Shown here: positions 15,539-23,856 of the stretch, one piece after another | How the letters are laid out: each line of letters begins with the position of its first letter | Numbering within the stretch: the first letter of the stretch is position 1 | Source: an uncultured Candidatus Melainabacteria bacterium | GTDB taxonomy: Bacteria > Cyanobacteriota > Vampirovibrionia > Gastranaerophilales > Gastranaerophilaceae | Assembly (NCBI GenBank): GCA_947361615.1 | Contig: CANAJP010000009.1 | Coordinates: 1 to 42,277 of the forward strand | Reading direction: 5' to 3' | Length of the DNA: 42,277 nucleotides | Notes under the pieces: model-generated | The model's database searches: none | What the model was told of the DNA's origin: nothing | What the model saw: the letters and a program-made list of their open reading frames with translations, nothing else | Position numbers and translations under genes: made by a program

Positions 15539-16188
15539 AACTAAATATTCTAATTGTAGAAGATCACGAATTAACACGTTTTGGTCTTAAGACGACATTT
15601 GAAGGCGTGGATTACGTTGAAGCCATTTTTGAGGCCGAATCTGCGGAAAAAGCGCTTGAAATTTTTGACGCCAATCCGATTGACGTTATAATTATGGATT
15701 TAGGGCTTCCCGGGATGAATGGCATTGAGGCTACTCAGAAAATACGTTTACGCAAAAAAGATGTTAAAGTTATTATGCTTACTTCTCACAACGACGAAAA
15801 AGAAGTTATCAGCAGTCTTAAAGCGGGCGCAAATGCTTATTGTTCAAAAGAAATTAATCCGCAAAGGCTTATCGGAGTTGTACAGTCTGTTGCTGACGGC
15901 GCGGCCTGGTTTGATCCCAGCATTGCGCACATAGTTTTAAAAGCAAGCAGTCAGGCGCAGGTGCAGGAAGAAAATTCGGGCGAAAACGCTAAAAAATATG
16001 ATCTTACTGCTCGCGAGTCACAAATTCTCAAGCTTATGACAGAGGGTTACAGCAATATGGAAATTGCCCAAATTCTGGTTATCAGTATTAATACAACAAA
16101 AGCCCATGTTGCAAATATTTTGCAGAAATTAGAGGTTGATGACAGATTGCAGGCTGCACTCAAAGCATTAAAAAATAAAATCGTTTAA
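15535..16188 (+). CDS. NarL/LuxR-family response regulator
   Basis: A 217-residue protein. The receiver domain (1-120) has acidic residues E9 and D10, phospho-acceptor Asp55 (IIMDLGLPGMNG) and the conserved Lys after CS. A LuxR-type helix-turn-helix follows (about 150-215: LTARESQILKLMTEGYSN ... TKAHVANILQKLEV). It should bind DNA when phosphorylated. No histidine kinase is in the window. Its ATG overlaps the TPR gene stop by 4 bases. Confidence 0.92.
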   Translation: MKLNILIVEDHELTRFGLKTTFEGVDYVEAIFEAESAEKALEIFDANPIDVIIMDLGLPGMNGIEATQKIRLRKKDVKVIMLTSHNDEKEVISSLKAGANAYCSKEINPQRLIGVVQSVADGAAWFDPSIAHIVLKASSQAQVQEENSGENAKKYDLTARESQILKLMTEGYSNMEIAQILVISINTTKAHVANILQKLEVDDRLQAALKALKNKIV

Positions 16189-16199
16189 TAAATGGTATT

Positions 16200-16784
16200 A
16201 TGACAAAAGTTTTACTCGTTGATGATAACTCTAAATATCTCAAAGATGCACTTCCATTCTATGGTTATGAAGTGACTTGTGCCGGTGATGGTGTTCAGGC
16301 ATTAAAAACACTTGCAAAAAATTTTGATTTTGATATTATACTTTTAGACGTAATGATGCCAAATATGAACGGTTGGGAAACCCTACGAAATATCAGGCAG
16401 AATTCATTGACAGAACACTTGCCGGTAATAATGCTTACAGCCGTAAACGATGAACAAAAAATGGTTCTCGGCTTGAAGAATGGAGCCGATGATTACATTG
16501 TAAAGCCCTTTATGCTCCCTAATCTTCTTGCAAGAATGGAGGCTGTTCTCAGACGTTCAAGACCTAAAACCGGTAAAGTTCAGACTTCAGTGTTAAGTAA
16601 TTTGACTAATAAAGAAAAAGAAGTTCTTTCAATGCTTGCAAAAGGCGCCAGCAATAAAGAAATAGCTGATAAGATGGTAGTTAAAGAAGTTACGGTTAAA
16701 ACTCATCTCAATTCTATTTATAAAAAACTTAATGTAACAGGTAGAACTCAGGCTATTTTACTCGCTATGAATATGAATTTATAA
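16200..16784 (+). CDS. Response regulator with LuxR-type DNA-binding domain
   Basis: A 194-residue protein. The receiver domain has D8/D9, Asp50 in LLDVMMPNMNG and the Lys in DDYIVKPF, so it looks like an OmpR-type receiver. The output domain is nevertheless a LuxR helix-turn-helix (LTNKEKEVLSMLAKGASN ... VKTHLNSIYKKLNV). It follows the previous regulator by 11 bases. Two regulators in tandem suggest a relay or heterodimer, which is inference. The ribosome binding site is poor, so translation probably depends on the upstream gene. Confidence 0.92.
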   Translation: MTKVLLVDDNSKYLKDALPFYGYEVTCAGDGVQALKTLAKNFDFDIILLDVMMPNMNGWETLRNIRQNSLTEHLPVIMLTAVNDEQKMVLGLKNGADDYIVKPFMLPNLLARMEAVLRRSRPKTGKVQTSVLSNLTNKEKEVLSMLAKGASNKEIADKMVVKEVTVKTHLNSIYKKLNVTGRTQAILLAMNMNL

Positions 16785-16801
16785 AAGGAGAAATTATAAA
16801 G

Positions 16802-17335
16802 ATGATAGATTATACAAGAGAAGAATTGGTTGATTTGTTGAGAAAAAATCCGGAGAAGTTTAACGAATGGAAATTGGATCAGGATGAAGAAATCAACTTG
16901 AGCGAAATGGATTTTTCAGGCTTGACTCTGAATGAAATTGATTTCAGCAATGTTAATCTTAATTCGAGTTCTTTCGCTGATTGCAGTCTATCACTTGTTA
17001 ATTTTACCAATACAGATTTAACCTCTGTGGATTTTACGCGTTCTCATATCATTGAATGTGATTTTTCCGAAAGCCTTATGACCGGAACTGACTGCAGTTA
17101 TTCTGTTGTAAGCTATTGTAATTTTACAGATACAGATTTGGCCGGATGTATTTTTTCAGAAGCAGATTTAAGCAATTCTGATTTTTCATCATCTGTAAAT
17201 CTGCACGCCTCAAGATTTGATGATGACACGGTTTGGCCGGATCCTGAATACTTGCCGGAAGATTTTGATGCTGTTTATAGCAAAGATCTTTCTTCACTTG
17301 AAGATGAAGACGATCCAGTAATTTCTGATTACTAG
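16802..17335 (+). CDS. Pentapeptide-repeat protein
   Basis: A 177-residue protein. Residues about 35-140 are tandem A(D/N)LXX-type pentapeptides (for example IDFSNVNLNSSSFADCSLSL), predicting a right-handed quadrilateral beta helix. An acidic tail follows, ending EDEDDPVISDY. Proteins of this fold bind other proteins or mimic DNA. The position between response regulators and a phosphatase suggests an adaptor. Ribosome binding site AAAGGAG is about 13 bases upstream. No more specific function can be assigned. Confidence 0.85.
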   Translation: MIDYTREELVDLLRKNPEKFNEWKLDQDEEINLSEMDFSGLTLNEIDFSNVNLNSSSFADCSLSLVNFTNTDLTSVDFTRSHIIECDFSESLMTGTDCSYSVVSYCNFTDTDLAGCIFSEADLSNSDFSSSVNLHASRFDDDTVWPDPEYLPEDFDAVYSKDLSSLEDEDDPVISDY

Positions 17336-17369
17336 GCAAAAATTTATTTTTTCAGGTTTTGATATTTCT

Positions 17370-17906
17370 ATGAATATTACAAATAGGAATTTTTCAAATC
17401 AAAATTTTGGTTCTCTTGCAAAATCTCAGAGTGTTGTTGACGAACGCCTGATTAGGGGACCTCGTGTTTCGTGCCCGTGGCGCCTGTATCAAATGAAGCG
17501 TGAGGGCATAAATCAGGTTATAGATTTGAGAAATGGTTCTTATTTTAATCGGCCGATGGAAAAGTTTTTTTGTAAACTTCTCGGGATAAAATATGTGAAC
17601 TATCGCTATTCTCATAAAGATATTAATCTTCCATCTGATGATTTTTTTAAGCGTGTTAATGATACTATTTTAAATAACGATGGGAAAACTTATATTCATT
17701 GTTTGCTTGGTAAAAGGCGTACCGGAGTTTGCGTGGCTTTATATGAAAAGTTACACACTGATAAAAGTGATAGCGTAATTATTAAAAATATGCTAGAAAA
17801 AGGGTTTAATGATATAGAGGGACGTAAAAATTCTAAACGTATTGAGCAATTAAGAACTATTTACGGCAATTTTATTCAAAAATATTTCCCGGAAGCAATA
17901 AGTTGA
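17370..17906 (+). CDS. Dual-specificity / tyrosine phosphatase-like protein
   Basis: A 178-residue protein. The active-site P-loop IHCLLGKRRTG fits H-C-x5-R-(S/T), with the general-acid loop probably in YRYSHKDINLPSDD. The N-terminal text (VDERLIRGPRVSCPWRLYQMKREGINQVIDLR) is typical of bacterial dual-specificity phosphatases. It should remove phosphate from Tyr/Ser/Thr or from another phospho-substrate. It sits just before the export genes, so it may act on regulators of secretion; that is inference. No clear ribosome binding site is seen. Confidence 0.85.
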   Translation: MNITNRNFSNQNFGSLAKSQSVVDERLIRGPRVSCPWRLYQMKREGINQVIDLRNGSYFNRPMEKFFCKLLGIKYVNYRYSHKDINLPSDDFFKRVNDTILNNDGKTYIHCLLGKRRTGVCVALYEKLHTDKSDSVIIKNMLEKGFNDIEGRKNSKRIEQLRTIYGNFIQKYFPEAIS

Positions 17907-17992
17907 AATTTGTAACAAAATTATTAAGTATTTGTTATCGTGTCTGTGGTGGATTAAAATATTCTTGGGAGAGTATGCCTGAGGGCAGATAA
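17903..17992 (+). CDS. Possible 29-residue peptide starting at TTG
   Basis: TTG overlaps the phosphatase stop (TTGA). The 29-codon frame is basic and cysteine-containing (start MKFVTKLLSICYRVCGG if TTG is read as Met) and stops at 17990-17992, three bases before the next ATG. GGAAG precedes the TTG at good spacing. It fills the whole gap between the two genes, which argues for a real gene; its small size and rare start argue against. Confidence 0.35.
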   Translation: MKFVTKLLSICYRVCGGLKYSWESMPEGR

Positions 17993-17995
17993 CAA

Positions 17996-19168
17996 ATGAG
18001 TACGCAAACTGCTAATATCGTTAATAATAAGAATTTATCGTATCAGTATGACTGGTTTCAGAAAACATTTCCGCCGGTCGTGCAGCAGGTTTTTGACAAT
18101 TTTTTTGAGCAGGATTTCAAATTTTCCCTGCTGGGAATTTGCAAAAACGTAAATTCTATTGTTGATAAAGCTGCATATTTTGTTACGAAGGTTAAGATTG
18201 ATAAGCAGCATGATGTGTTCTTTCGTATTTCCGAAACATCTATTGGCTTAATACTTGAGAGGGTTTTGGGCCGACCTAATAACCCGTTTGATTTGAACAA
18301 GTTGACAGAATTGGAAACAAAGATAGTTACTACATTCAATGATTGTCTGTTCAGGGCTGTTGTAGGTTTCCTTAAACCTGCACCGCCAACCCTTGCAAGA
18401 ACTAATTTTGATGTGATTTATCTTGTTTTTGTCTTAACAGATCAGGAAAGCGGAAAATCAGGAAGATTTGTTATTACATTGCCTGATGTTCTGTTAGAAC
18501 CGGAAACTATTCAAATGCAAGAAGATTTTCCGGTTGAACAATTTGAAAAAAGTACAATTTCTGCGCGGCTTGATGTTGGAAAAACTGTTTTTAAGCTTCA
18601 TGAAGTTAAACATCTTGAAGTTGATGATATGGTGGTTTTTGAAAACAGCAGCACGGATAAATTACGATTAAATTTCAGGGATTGGGAAACTGATGTATTA
18701 TTGAAACCGAATTTGAGTTTGGTTGTGCCAATTGATAACGATGGAGGTTCTGAGGTGTCAGAAAATGAAAATATAAATATTTGGGACAGTATTGAGGTAG
18801 AAATGGTTGGCCATTTTGATGCTGTTGATATTACGCTGGGTGAATTGAAGAAGATTCAAGCCGGAATGGTCGTTGATTTAGCTTCTATTTATCAAAACAA
18901 AGTAACATTAACGGTAGAAGATAAACCGATTGCCTCCGGTGAACTGGTTATTATTAACGATAAATACGGTGTAAAGATTACGGAAGTTCATGCTCCGAAA
19001 CCTGTAGAAGAAGTTTATGCTCCTGCGTCTGGTGGGGATGTTGAAGAATCTTCTATCGTGTCGCAGGATGAAGAAAATAATGATTTTCCAGAGGTGACGG
19101 CAGGTGAAGGAAGCGATGATGATGAAGAATTCGATTATAGCGATTTCGATTTAGAGGAGGATATATAG
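17996..19168 (+). CDS. SpoA-domain switch/sorting-platform protein (FliM/FliN/SctQ-like)
   Basis: A 390-residue protein. An N-terminal domain (1-180) of CheC/FliM-middle or SctQ type is followed by two SpoA-like domains at about 185-250 and 262-335 (SIEVEMVGHFDAVDITLGEL ... GELVIINDKYGVKI). An acidic tail ends the protein (about 350-390, EEFDYSDFDLEEDI). In flagella or injectisomes this family forms the cytoplasmic ring that receives cargo. The usual CheY-binding N-terminal motif of FliM is not seen, so an SctQ-like or fused FliM/FliN role is likely. The direct neighbours are FliO, FliP, FliQ and FliR. The ribosome binding site is GAGGG. Confidence 0.75.
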   Translation: MSTQTANIVNNKNLSYQYDWFQKTFPPVVQQVFDNFFEQDFKFSLLGICKNVNSIVDKAAYFVTKVKIDKQHDVFFRISETSIGLILERVLGRPNNPFDLNKLTELETKIVTTFNDCLFRAVVGFLKPAPPTLARTNFDVIYLVFVLTDQESGKSGRFVITLPDVLLEPETIQMQEDFPVEQFEKSTISARLDVGKTVFKLHEVKHLEVDDMVVFENSSTDKLRLNFRDWETDVLLKPNLSLVVPIDNDGGSEVSENENINIWDSIEVEMVGHFDAVDITLGELKKIQAGMVVDLASIYQNKVTLTVEDKPIASGELVIINDKYGVKITEVHAPKPVEEVYAPASGGDVEESSIVSQDEENNDFPEVTAGEGSDDDEEFDYSDFDLEEDI

Positions 19169-19169
19169 A

Positions 19170-19559
19170 ATGACTTCGTATCTTTTGACTTTTACGGTTT
19201 ATACAACAGCGATGGTGGGTGTGATTTTCCTTGCTCTCTTCGCTTATAAAAAGTTTTCGTTACAAAACAATCGCGTTTCCAACTCTAATTTTTTAGAGAT
19301 AGAGGATTGCGTAACACTTGGCGTGCGTAAACAATTGTATGTCGTAAGAGCCGGAGAAGAAAAGTTTCTGATTGCATCAGACGCTGAAAGGACGACTTTC
19401 CTTTCTAAGTTGAATTCTGAATCTATTCAAAAGCCACACAAAGAAATTACATCTTATGATGCAATCGGTCACTTTTACCCTGAAGAAGAACGTGAAAACG
19501 TTAGAAAAGATGCAACGGCTGTATTGAGAAATATCATTAGTACCGGAGAAAGAAGATAA
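19170..19559 (+). CDS. fliO: FliO-like export assembly protein
   Basis: A 129-residue protein with one N-terminal membrane segment (about 5-26), then a cytoplasmic domain starting near FLEIEDCVTLGVRKQLYVVRAGEEKFLIA, the typical FliO pattern. In flagella FliO helps FliP assemble. It starts 1 base after the SpoA gene stop and its last base is the first base of fliP (TAATG). Position and topology support the call more than sequence identity. Confidence 0.75.
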   Translation: MTSYLLTFTVYTTAMVGVIFLALFAYKKFSLQNNRVSNSNFLEIEDCVTLGVRKQLYVVRAGEEKFLIASDAERTTFLSKLNSESIQKPHKEITSYDAIGHFYPEEERENVRKDATAVLRNIISTGERR

Positions 19560-20200
19560 TGGATAGTGTAATAAAAGATATAAACCCAGTTTTACAGCTG
19601 TTAGTCGTAATGACGGTTTTTTCATTAATACCGTTTATTTTCTGCTGTATGACGAGTTTTTTGAGATTTGCGATAGTGTTTTCAATGCTTAAAACAGCAA
19701 TGGGAACCCAGCAGGTTCCGCCTAGTATTGTAATCATCGGACTTTCTATGATTTTGACGTTTTATACAATGGGTGGAACATTCCAGAAAATGTACGAAAT
19801 GGGTTCTGTACCGTATCAACAGAGTCAAAATATTGTTGCAGCTATAAATGAGGGTTCAAAGCCGTTAAAAGAGTTTATGATGAAGCAAACGCGGGAAAGC
19901 GATCTGGCGTTTTTTGTGGAATTATCTCAAAAGGTTCCGCCGAAAAGCCCTGAGGAGATAACCATCTGGCAGGTAGCACCGGCTTATATTATGAGCGAAT
20001 TAAAAACGGCGTTTGAAATCGGGTTTATAATCTTTGTGCCGTTTATTGTTCTCGACCTTGTTGTAGCGAATATTTTGCTGGCACTGGGGATGTTCATGCT
20101 GTCGCCTACGATTATTTCATTGCCGTTTAAGCTGTTGATATTTATCGCGGTTGATGGCTGGGGATTAATCGTTCAAGGGCTCGTTACAAGCTATAATTAA
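19559..20200 (+). CDS. fliP: Type III export gate protein FliP/SctR
   Basis: A 213-residue membrane protein. The family signature is present: SFLRFAIVFSMLKTAMGTQQVPPS followed by ILTFYTM (split as read), and the C-terminal segment FIVLDLVVANILLALGMFMLSP. It lacks the N-terminal cleaved signal peptide of many flagellar FliP proteins and so has the length of injectisome SctR. It forms the core of the export channel with FliQ and FliR. Its start overlaps fliO by one base. Confidence 0.92.
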   Translation: MDSVIKDINPVLQLLVVMTVFSLIPFIFCCMTSFLRFAIVFSMLKTAMGTQQVPPSIVIIGLSMILTFYTMGGTFQKMYEMGSVPYQQSQNIVAAINEGSKPLKEFMMKQTRESDLAFFVELSQKVPPKSPEEITIWQVAPAYIMSELKTAFEIGFIIFVPFIVLDLVVANILLALGMFMLSPTIISLPFKLLIFIAVDGWGLIVQGLVTSYN

Positions 20201-20218
20201 GGAAAGCGGGGTTAAATT

Positions 20219-20713
20219 ATGGAACTTATGGTTGAATATTTAGCAAGAGGCTTTCTGGTGATGCTTTCGATTTCTATGCCGTGCGTACTGGTTGCAGCGG
20301 GTATAGGTCTTGTTGTCGGTATTTTACAGGCGGTAACGCAGGTTCAAGAGCAAACAATTGCCGCTGCTCCTAAAATCCTCGGCGTTTTTCTTGTAATCAT
20401 TATCGCGGGTTATACGTTTATGAATTCCTTAAGCAATTTTTTTATTCAAGGGATGGGAATTGCTTTTAATGTTTTACCTAAGAACGATAGTTTTGTTTTG
20501 TCTTCAGATTATTACAAATATACAACGCCTTTTCAGGGGGAAATGGATGCGGATAAATTCAAAAATGTGCCTGATATCAACGAGATTATGAAAAATCCGG
20601 GTAAGGTTCCATATATTGATAAGTATGAAAAAGCGCGTTATCACGGAACCCCGCGTACTCCAATGCCTCGTCCTAATTTAATTGAAACTAATCAGATTTT
20701 GAGAGGACAATAA
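20219..20713 (+). CDS. fliQ: Type III export gate protein FliQ/SctS with long C-terminal extension
   Basis: Residues 1-87 are a typical two-helix FliQ (ISMPCVLVAAGIGLVVGILQAVTQVQEQT). The family normally ends near there, at about 88 residues. Here a further 75 residues or so follow (about 88-164), polar and Pro/Tyr-rich (YYKYTTPFQGEMDADKF ... GTPRTPMPRPN). No frameshift separates the two parts. The tail may reach the periplasm or cytoplasm and act as a plug or docking arm; this is inference. Confidence 0.9.
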   Translation: MELMVEYLARGFLVMLSISMPCVLVAAGIGLVVGILQAVTQVQEQTIAAAPKILGVFLVIIIAGYTFMNSLSNFFIQGMGIAFNVLPKNDSFVLSSDYYKYTTPFQGEMDADKFKNVPDINEIMKNPGKVPYIDKYEKARYHGTPRTPMPRPNLIETNQILRGQ

Positions 20714-20714
20714 T

Positions 20715-21047
20715 ATGAGATTAGCTTTGTTCTTTGCGCTGTTTGCATTTGCCCTTCCGGCGTTTGCGGCTGAAAATTATATAATGCTTGCGGATTTTCC
20801 TATCAAGAAAGTTGTTGTTCGTGACGATGAAATCCTTGCTGCAGCGTCTGTTTTCACGCTTGATAATGAAAAACGTCAGACAATACTTACGCCTAAGGTT
20901 GAAAACGGGGAAACACTTTTGTTTTTGCTTCTTGCTGATGGTGAATTAAAAGTTGATGTGACGATTAAAGATGGAGTTATGTCGCTGGACAAAAAGAGAG
21001 GATTGAAGCTTTTTGAATTGGACTTGCCGGAGGTTGATGAAGAATAA
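20715..21047 (+). CDS. Small secreted protein inside the export-gate cluster
   Basis: A 110-residue protein with a clean signal peptide (MRLALFFALFAFALPAFAA), then a small beta-rich domain with an acidic end (LPEVDEE). I recognise no family. It lies between fliQ (1-base gap) and fliR (1-base overlap), so it is translated with the export gate and probably acts at or near it in the periplasm. It does not resemble FlhB. Confidence 0.75.
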   Translation: MRLALFFALFAFALPAFAAENYIMLADFPIKKVVVRDDEILAAASVFTLDNEKRQTILTPKVENGETLLFLLLADGELKVDVTIKDGVMSLDKKRGLKLFELDLPEVDEE

Positions 21048-21832
21048 TGGGCGGGTTTGATTTTTTGACAGAATTGGTGAAAATTTTTCCGGAATTGGAC
21101 AAGTGTTTGATTGCCGGAATTTTGATTTTCTCACGTCTGCTTGGGTTCGCCAGATGGGCGCCGATTTTGAATAGAAAAGAAATCCCAGGTATGGTGAAAC
21201 TTTGCCTTGTATTCATTCTGACGATAACGCTTACGATGGTTGCGAAACCTGATGGCCAATTATTGCAGGATTCGTTATTGCTCGGAATTGTTTTGAACTT
21301 TGTCGTTGGCGGGCTTTTAGGGTATGTTGCGCAGGTGATTTTGATTGCGATTGAGGCTGGCGCGGATATGATTAATATGCAAATGGGGCTTTCTTCTGCG
21401 ATGGTTCTTGATCCTACAACATCAAGTCAGGTGTCTATTCTGGGGAAATGTTTTTCGCTCTTTGCCCTGTGTATTTTTATCCATATTGGCGGATTTTATT
21501 GGATGATGAACGCGTTTGTAAGAAGCATGGAAATTTTTCCGATTTATGCGACATCTATTCCGCTTGATAAAATTGTTAATTTGGATTATCTGGTAAAGAT
21601 TACATCGAATGTCCTTTATATGGGGCTTCAACTGGCGTCTCCAGTGCTTCTTGCAACACTCGGACAAGATATTATTCTGGGCGTAATCTCCAAAACAGCG
21701 CCGCAGGTTAATGTTTTCCAATTAAGCTTCCTGTTCAAACCTGTTTTAGGCGCTGCGATTATGGTTTGGATTTTGCCTATGCTGTTTAATATTATTCAGG
21801 ATTATTTAACTTCGTATAGCGGAATTTTCTAA
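21047..21832 (+). CDS. fliR: Type III export gate protein FliR/SctT
   Basis: A 261-residue protein with at least five membrane segments and the FliR pattern (IFSRLLGFARWAPILNRKEIPGMVKL; GADMINMQMGLSSAMVLDPTTSSQ). It completes the FliPQR gate. Its 3' end overlaps the convergent UbiA-family gene by 4 bases, so the run ends here. flhB and a full-length flhA are not in the window. Confidence 0.92.
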   Translation: MGGFDFLTELVKIFPELDKCLIAGILIFSRLLGFARWAPILNRKEIPGMVKLCLVFILTITLTMVAKPDGQLLQDSLLLGIVLNFVVGGLLGYVAQVILIAIEAGADMINMQMGLSSAMVLDPTTSSQVSILGKCFSLFALCIFIHIGGFYWMMNAFVRSMEIFPIYATSIPLDKIVNLDYLVKITSNVLYMGLQLASPVLLATLGQDIILGVISKTAPQVNVFQLSFLFKPVLGAAIMVWILPMLFNIIQDYLTSYSGIF

Positions 21833-22785
21833 TCTGCAATTATTGCGATTATGAGTATTATTGACATATACATCATAATATTTCGTGATAAAAGAAGCCT
21901 GAAATAAAAACTTCCAGCGCCGTCTTTAACAACCTGTTCCCAGTTGTCGAGCGGAAAGTTAAGTTTATTTATTCTTGGCGGTAGTGTTTTATCCGCGTTG
22001 AATTGGAGTAATTCTTTGAACAGCCAGATGATATAAGGCAAAGTTACAAATCCAGCGAGATAGAACCAGTTGCGGCTTAAAAGTGTGAGTGCGATTAGTG
22101 CTAGAAATCCGATGTCAAAAAACACCGCAAGCAAAAGAAGTGCTTTATTTTTATCACCAATCCGGCAGGCGAGCGTTTTTTTGTGAGAAATCATATCCCC
22201 GTCATAGTCAAGAACTGTGTGAGTGTAGAGGAATTGTTCCGAAAACATAACGCTTACAAGTGATAAAATTAGGACTTCGAGCGAGAAACTTCCGGTCATA
22301 ACGTAATATGTTCCCTCAAACATCAAAGGCCCGTAGACAATTCCGACCGCTAATTCGCTACAGCCGATTAGTGAACATTTTTGATAAAAAAGCACTGCCG
22401 CTGCGCCGATTGCCATCAGCCACCATACGTGCGGGCCGCTAAGGAAAAACAGGCTTACGCCGATAAGCGCCGCAATGGAACAAAGAATTATTATCGCAAT
22501 CCCGATTTGTTTGTGTGAAATAATTCCCTCGCAAATTAATCTGCATTTACCTTTTTGTACCGTGTTATGAAAATTCTGGTCGCGGCAGATGATTTTGTAG
22601 TCAAGATAGTCATCAACAAGATTTGTTGCAAGATGGGCAAGTTCTATTCCTAAACCTGCAAGAAGTCCAAACCATAAGTTGCCGCCCATTTTTAATCCGT
22701 AGGCAAAAATAACAGCCCATGACATAACAGTAATCGGAATTGAATATGCACGTACGCACTCAAGCCAGTTTTTTATCGTACTCAT
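21829..22785 (-). CDS. UbiA-family prenyltransferase (MenA-like)
   Basis: A 318-residue integral membrane protein with about eight or nine helices. The two Asp-rich motifs of the UbiA superfamily are present: NLVDDYLDYK (about 56-65) and DYDGDMISHKKTLACRIG (about 193-210), which bind the magnesium-diphosphate of a prenyl donor. The overall pattern is nearest to 1,4-dihydroxy-2-naphthoate prenyltransferases of menaquinone synthesis, but other lipid acceptors cannot be excluded since no other quinone genes are nearby. The ATG overlaps the upstream gene by 4 bases. Confidence 0.8.
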   Translation of the reverse strand: MSTIKNWLECVRAYSIPITVMSWAVIFAYGLKMGGNLWFGLLAGLGIELAHLATNLVDDYLDYKIICRDQNFHNTVQKGKCRLICEGIISHKQIGIAIIILCSIAALIGVSLFFLSGPHVWWLMAIGAAAVLFYQKCSLIGCSELAVGIVYGPLMFEGTYYVMTGSFSLEVLILSLVSVMFSEQFLYTHTVLDYDGDMISHKKTLACRIGDKNKALLLLAVFFDIGFLALIALTLLSRNWFYLAGFVTLPYIIWLFKELLQFNADKTLPPRINKLNFPLDNWEQVVKDGAGSFYFRLLLSRNIMMYMSIILIIAIIAD

Positions 22786-23000
22786 TTAAGTAGCCCCTCT
22801 TTGCTTTTGACGGCTTCGTAACTTGCTCCAGCCTCTAAAATTTCTTCTGCGCTCATCCCGAAAAGCGTTATAAGATTGTCAGCCTCACGGTCGTTTTCTT
22901 CCAGAAGTTTAACGACGGTTTTCACGGCGTCCTCGCGGCTTAGACTCGAAAATTGGTTATAAATTCCGAGTTGGAAACTTCTTTTTTTTGCCTTACCCAT
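22782..23000 (-). CDS. Small protein of unknown function in the nanE operon
   Basis: A 72-residue helical protein with a basic start (MGKAKKRSFQLGIYNQFSSLSRE) and an acidic middle. Its start lies inside the end of the ROK kinase gene (8-base overlap) and its end overlaps the UbiA start, so it is clearly part of the operon. The layout of two helices resembles small regulatory or adaptor proteins, but I do not recognise it. Confidence 0.65.
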   Translation of the reverse strand: MGKAKKRSFQLGIYNQFSSLSREDAVKTVVKLLEENDREADNLITLFGMSAEEILEAGASYEAVKSKEGLLK

Positions 23001-23856
23001 TACGCAATGTCTCCAATGCTAAAAGCCCCGCGCCTATCATTCCGGAATAGTTGCCTGCGCTTGCGTGGCGGATTTTTAAGGGTTGGGTCACAATTTCTTT
23101 GTTAACTTCGCGTTCTAAATATTCAGCGTCAAGGAATTCGCCCATTGAACCTGAAAGAACAATAACATCAGGATCAAAAAGGTTCGCAAGACCGATTAAG
23201 CCAGCAAGAACATCGTTTTGCCAGCGGTTAATTATATCGTTCATTCCCCCTTCAATAACGTCATAAGTTGTAATATTAGGGTTGCCACTCATTTCTTCGG
23301 CTGTTATTTTTAAACCTGTACCTGACGTATAAATTTCAAAGCAATCCCAGGCGCCGCAGGTGCATTGGCGACGTTTGTCAGGATACATTTTAAAATGCAT
23401 TTCGCCTGCGGCGCCGCTTTTACCTTTATAAAGCTTGTTGTTGAGGATTATGCCTCCGCCGACACCGGTTCCGAATGTAAGCATTATTGAATAAGGCATT
23501 CCTTTTGAGGCTCCGATTTTGTGTTCGGCCCACGCCGCAGCATTAGCGTCGTTTTCGACAAAAACAGGCTTTTTCGAAAGCGCTTGAAAATCCATTGTCG
23601 GGTACTCGGAGGCGATGTTTCCTGTGGAACCTAAAATCCCTGTATTTTCATTGTTTACTGCGCCGCAGGTCGCAATTCCGATAATATCAACAGCGTTTTC
23701 GTGTTTTTTTACGATCCCTTCCAGTGTTGACTTTATTTCTGCAAACGTCTTTGGCGTTGAGTGTTTCTCGATTTCAGCGATAATTTCGCCGTTTTCGTTG
23801 ATTATAGTGTTATAAATTTTTGTTCCGCCAATATCAATAACCAATGCTTTTTTCAT
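22993..23856 (-). CDS. ROK-family sugar kinase, probable N-acetylmannosamine kinase
   Basis: A 287-residue protein. It has the ATP-binding DIGGTKIYNTI at the N-terminus, the catalytic ENDANAAAWAE, FGTGVGGGII, and the ROK zinc motif QCTCGAWDCFE after GEMHF. It begins directly after the nanE stop (TAAATG), so the substrate is probably N-acetylmannosamine (NanK role) or another amino sugar feeding NanE. The exact sugar is not provable from sequence. Confidence 0.85.
   Translation of the reverse strand: MKKALVIDIGGTKIYNTIINENGEIIAEIEKHSTPKTFAEIKSTLEGIVKKHENAVDIIGIATCGAVNNENTGILGSTGNIASEYPTMDFQALSKKPVFVENDANAAAWAEHKIGASKGMPYSIMLTFGTGVGGGIILNNKLYKGKSGAAGEMHFKMYPDKRRQCTCGAWDCFEIYTSGTGLKITAEEMSGNPNITTYDVIEGGMNDIINRWQNDVLAGLIGLANLFDPDVIVLSGSMGEFLDAEYLEREVNKEIVTQPLKIRHASAGNYSGMIGAGLLALETLRNG

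Noticed and set aside
21047-21832. Reading the export genes as proof of a complete flagellum
   Set aside because: Only the SpoA, FliO, FliP, FliQ and FliR type genes are in view; rod, hook, filament, FlhA and FlhB genes are not.
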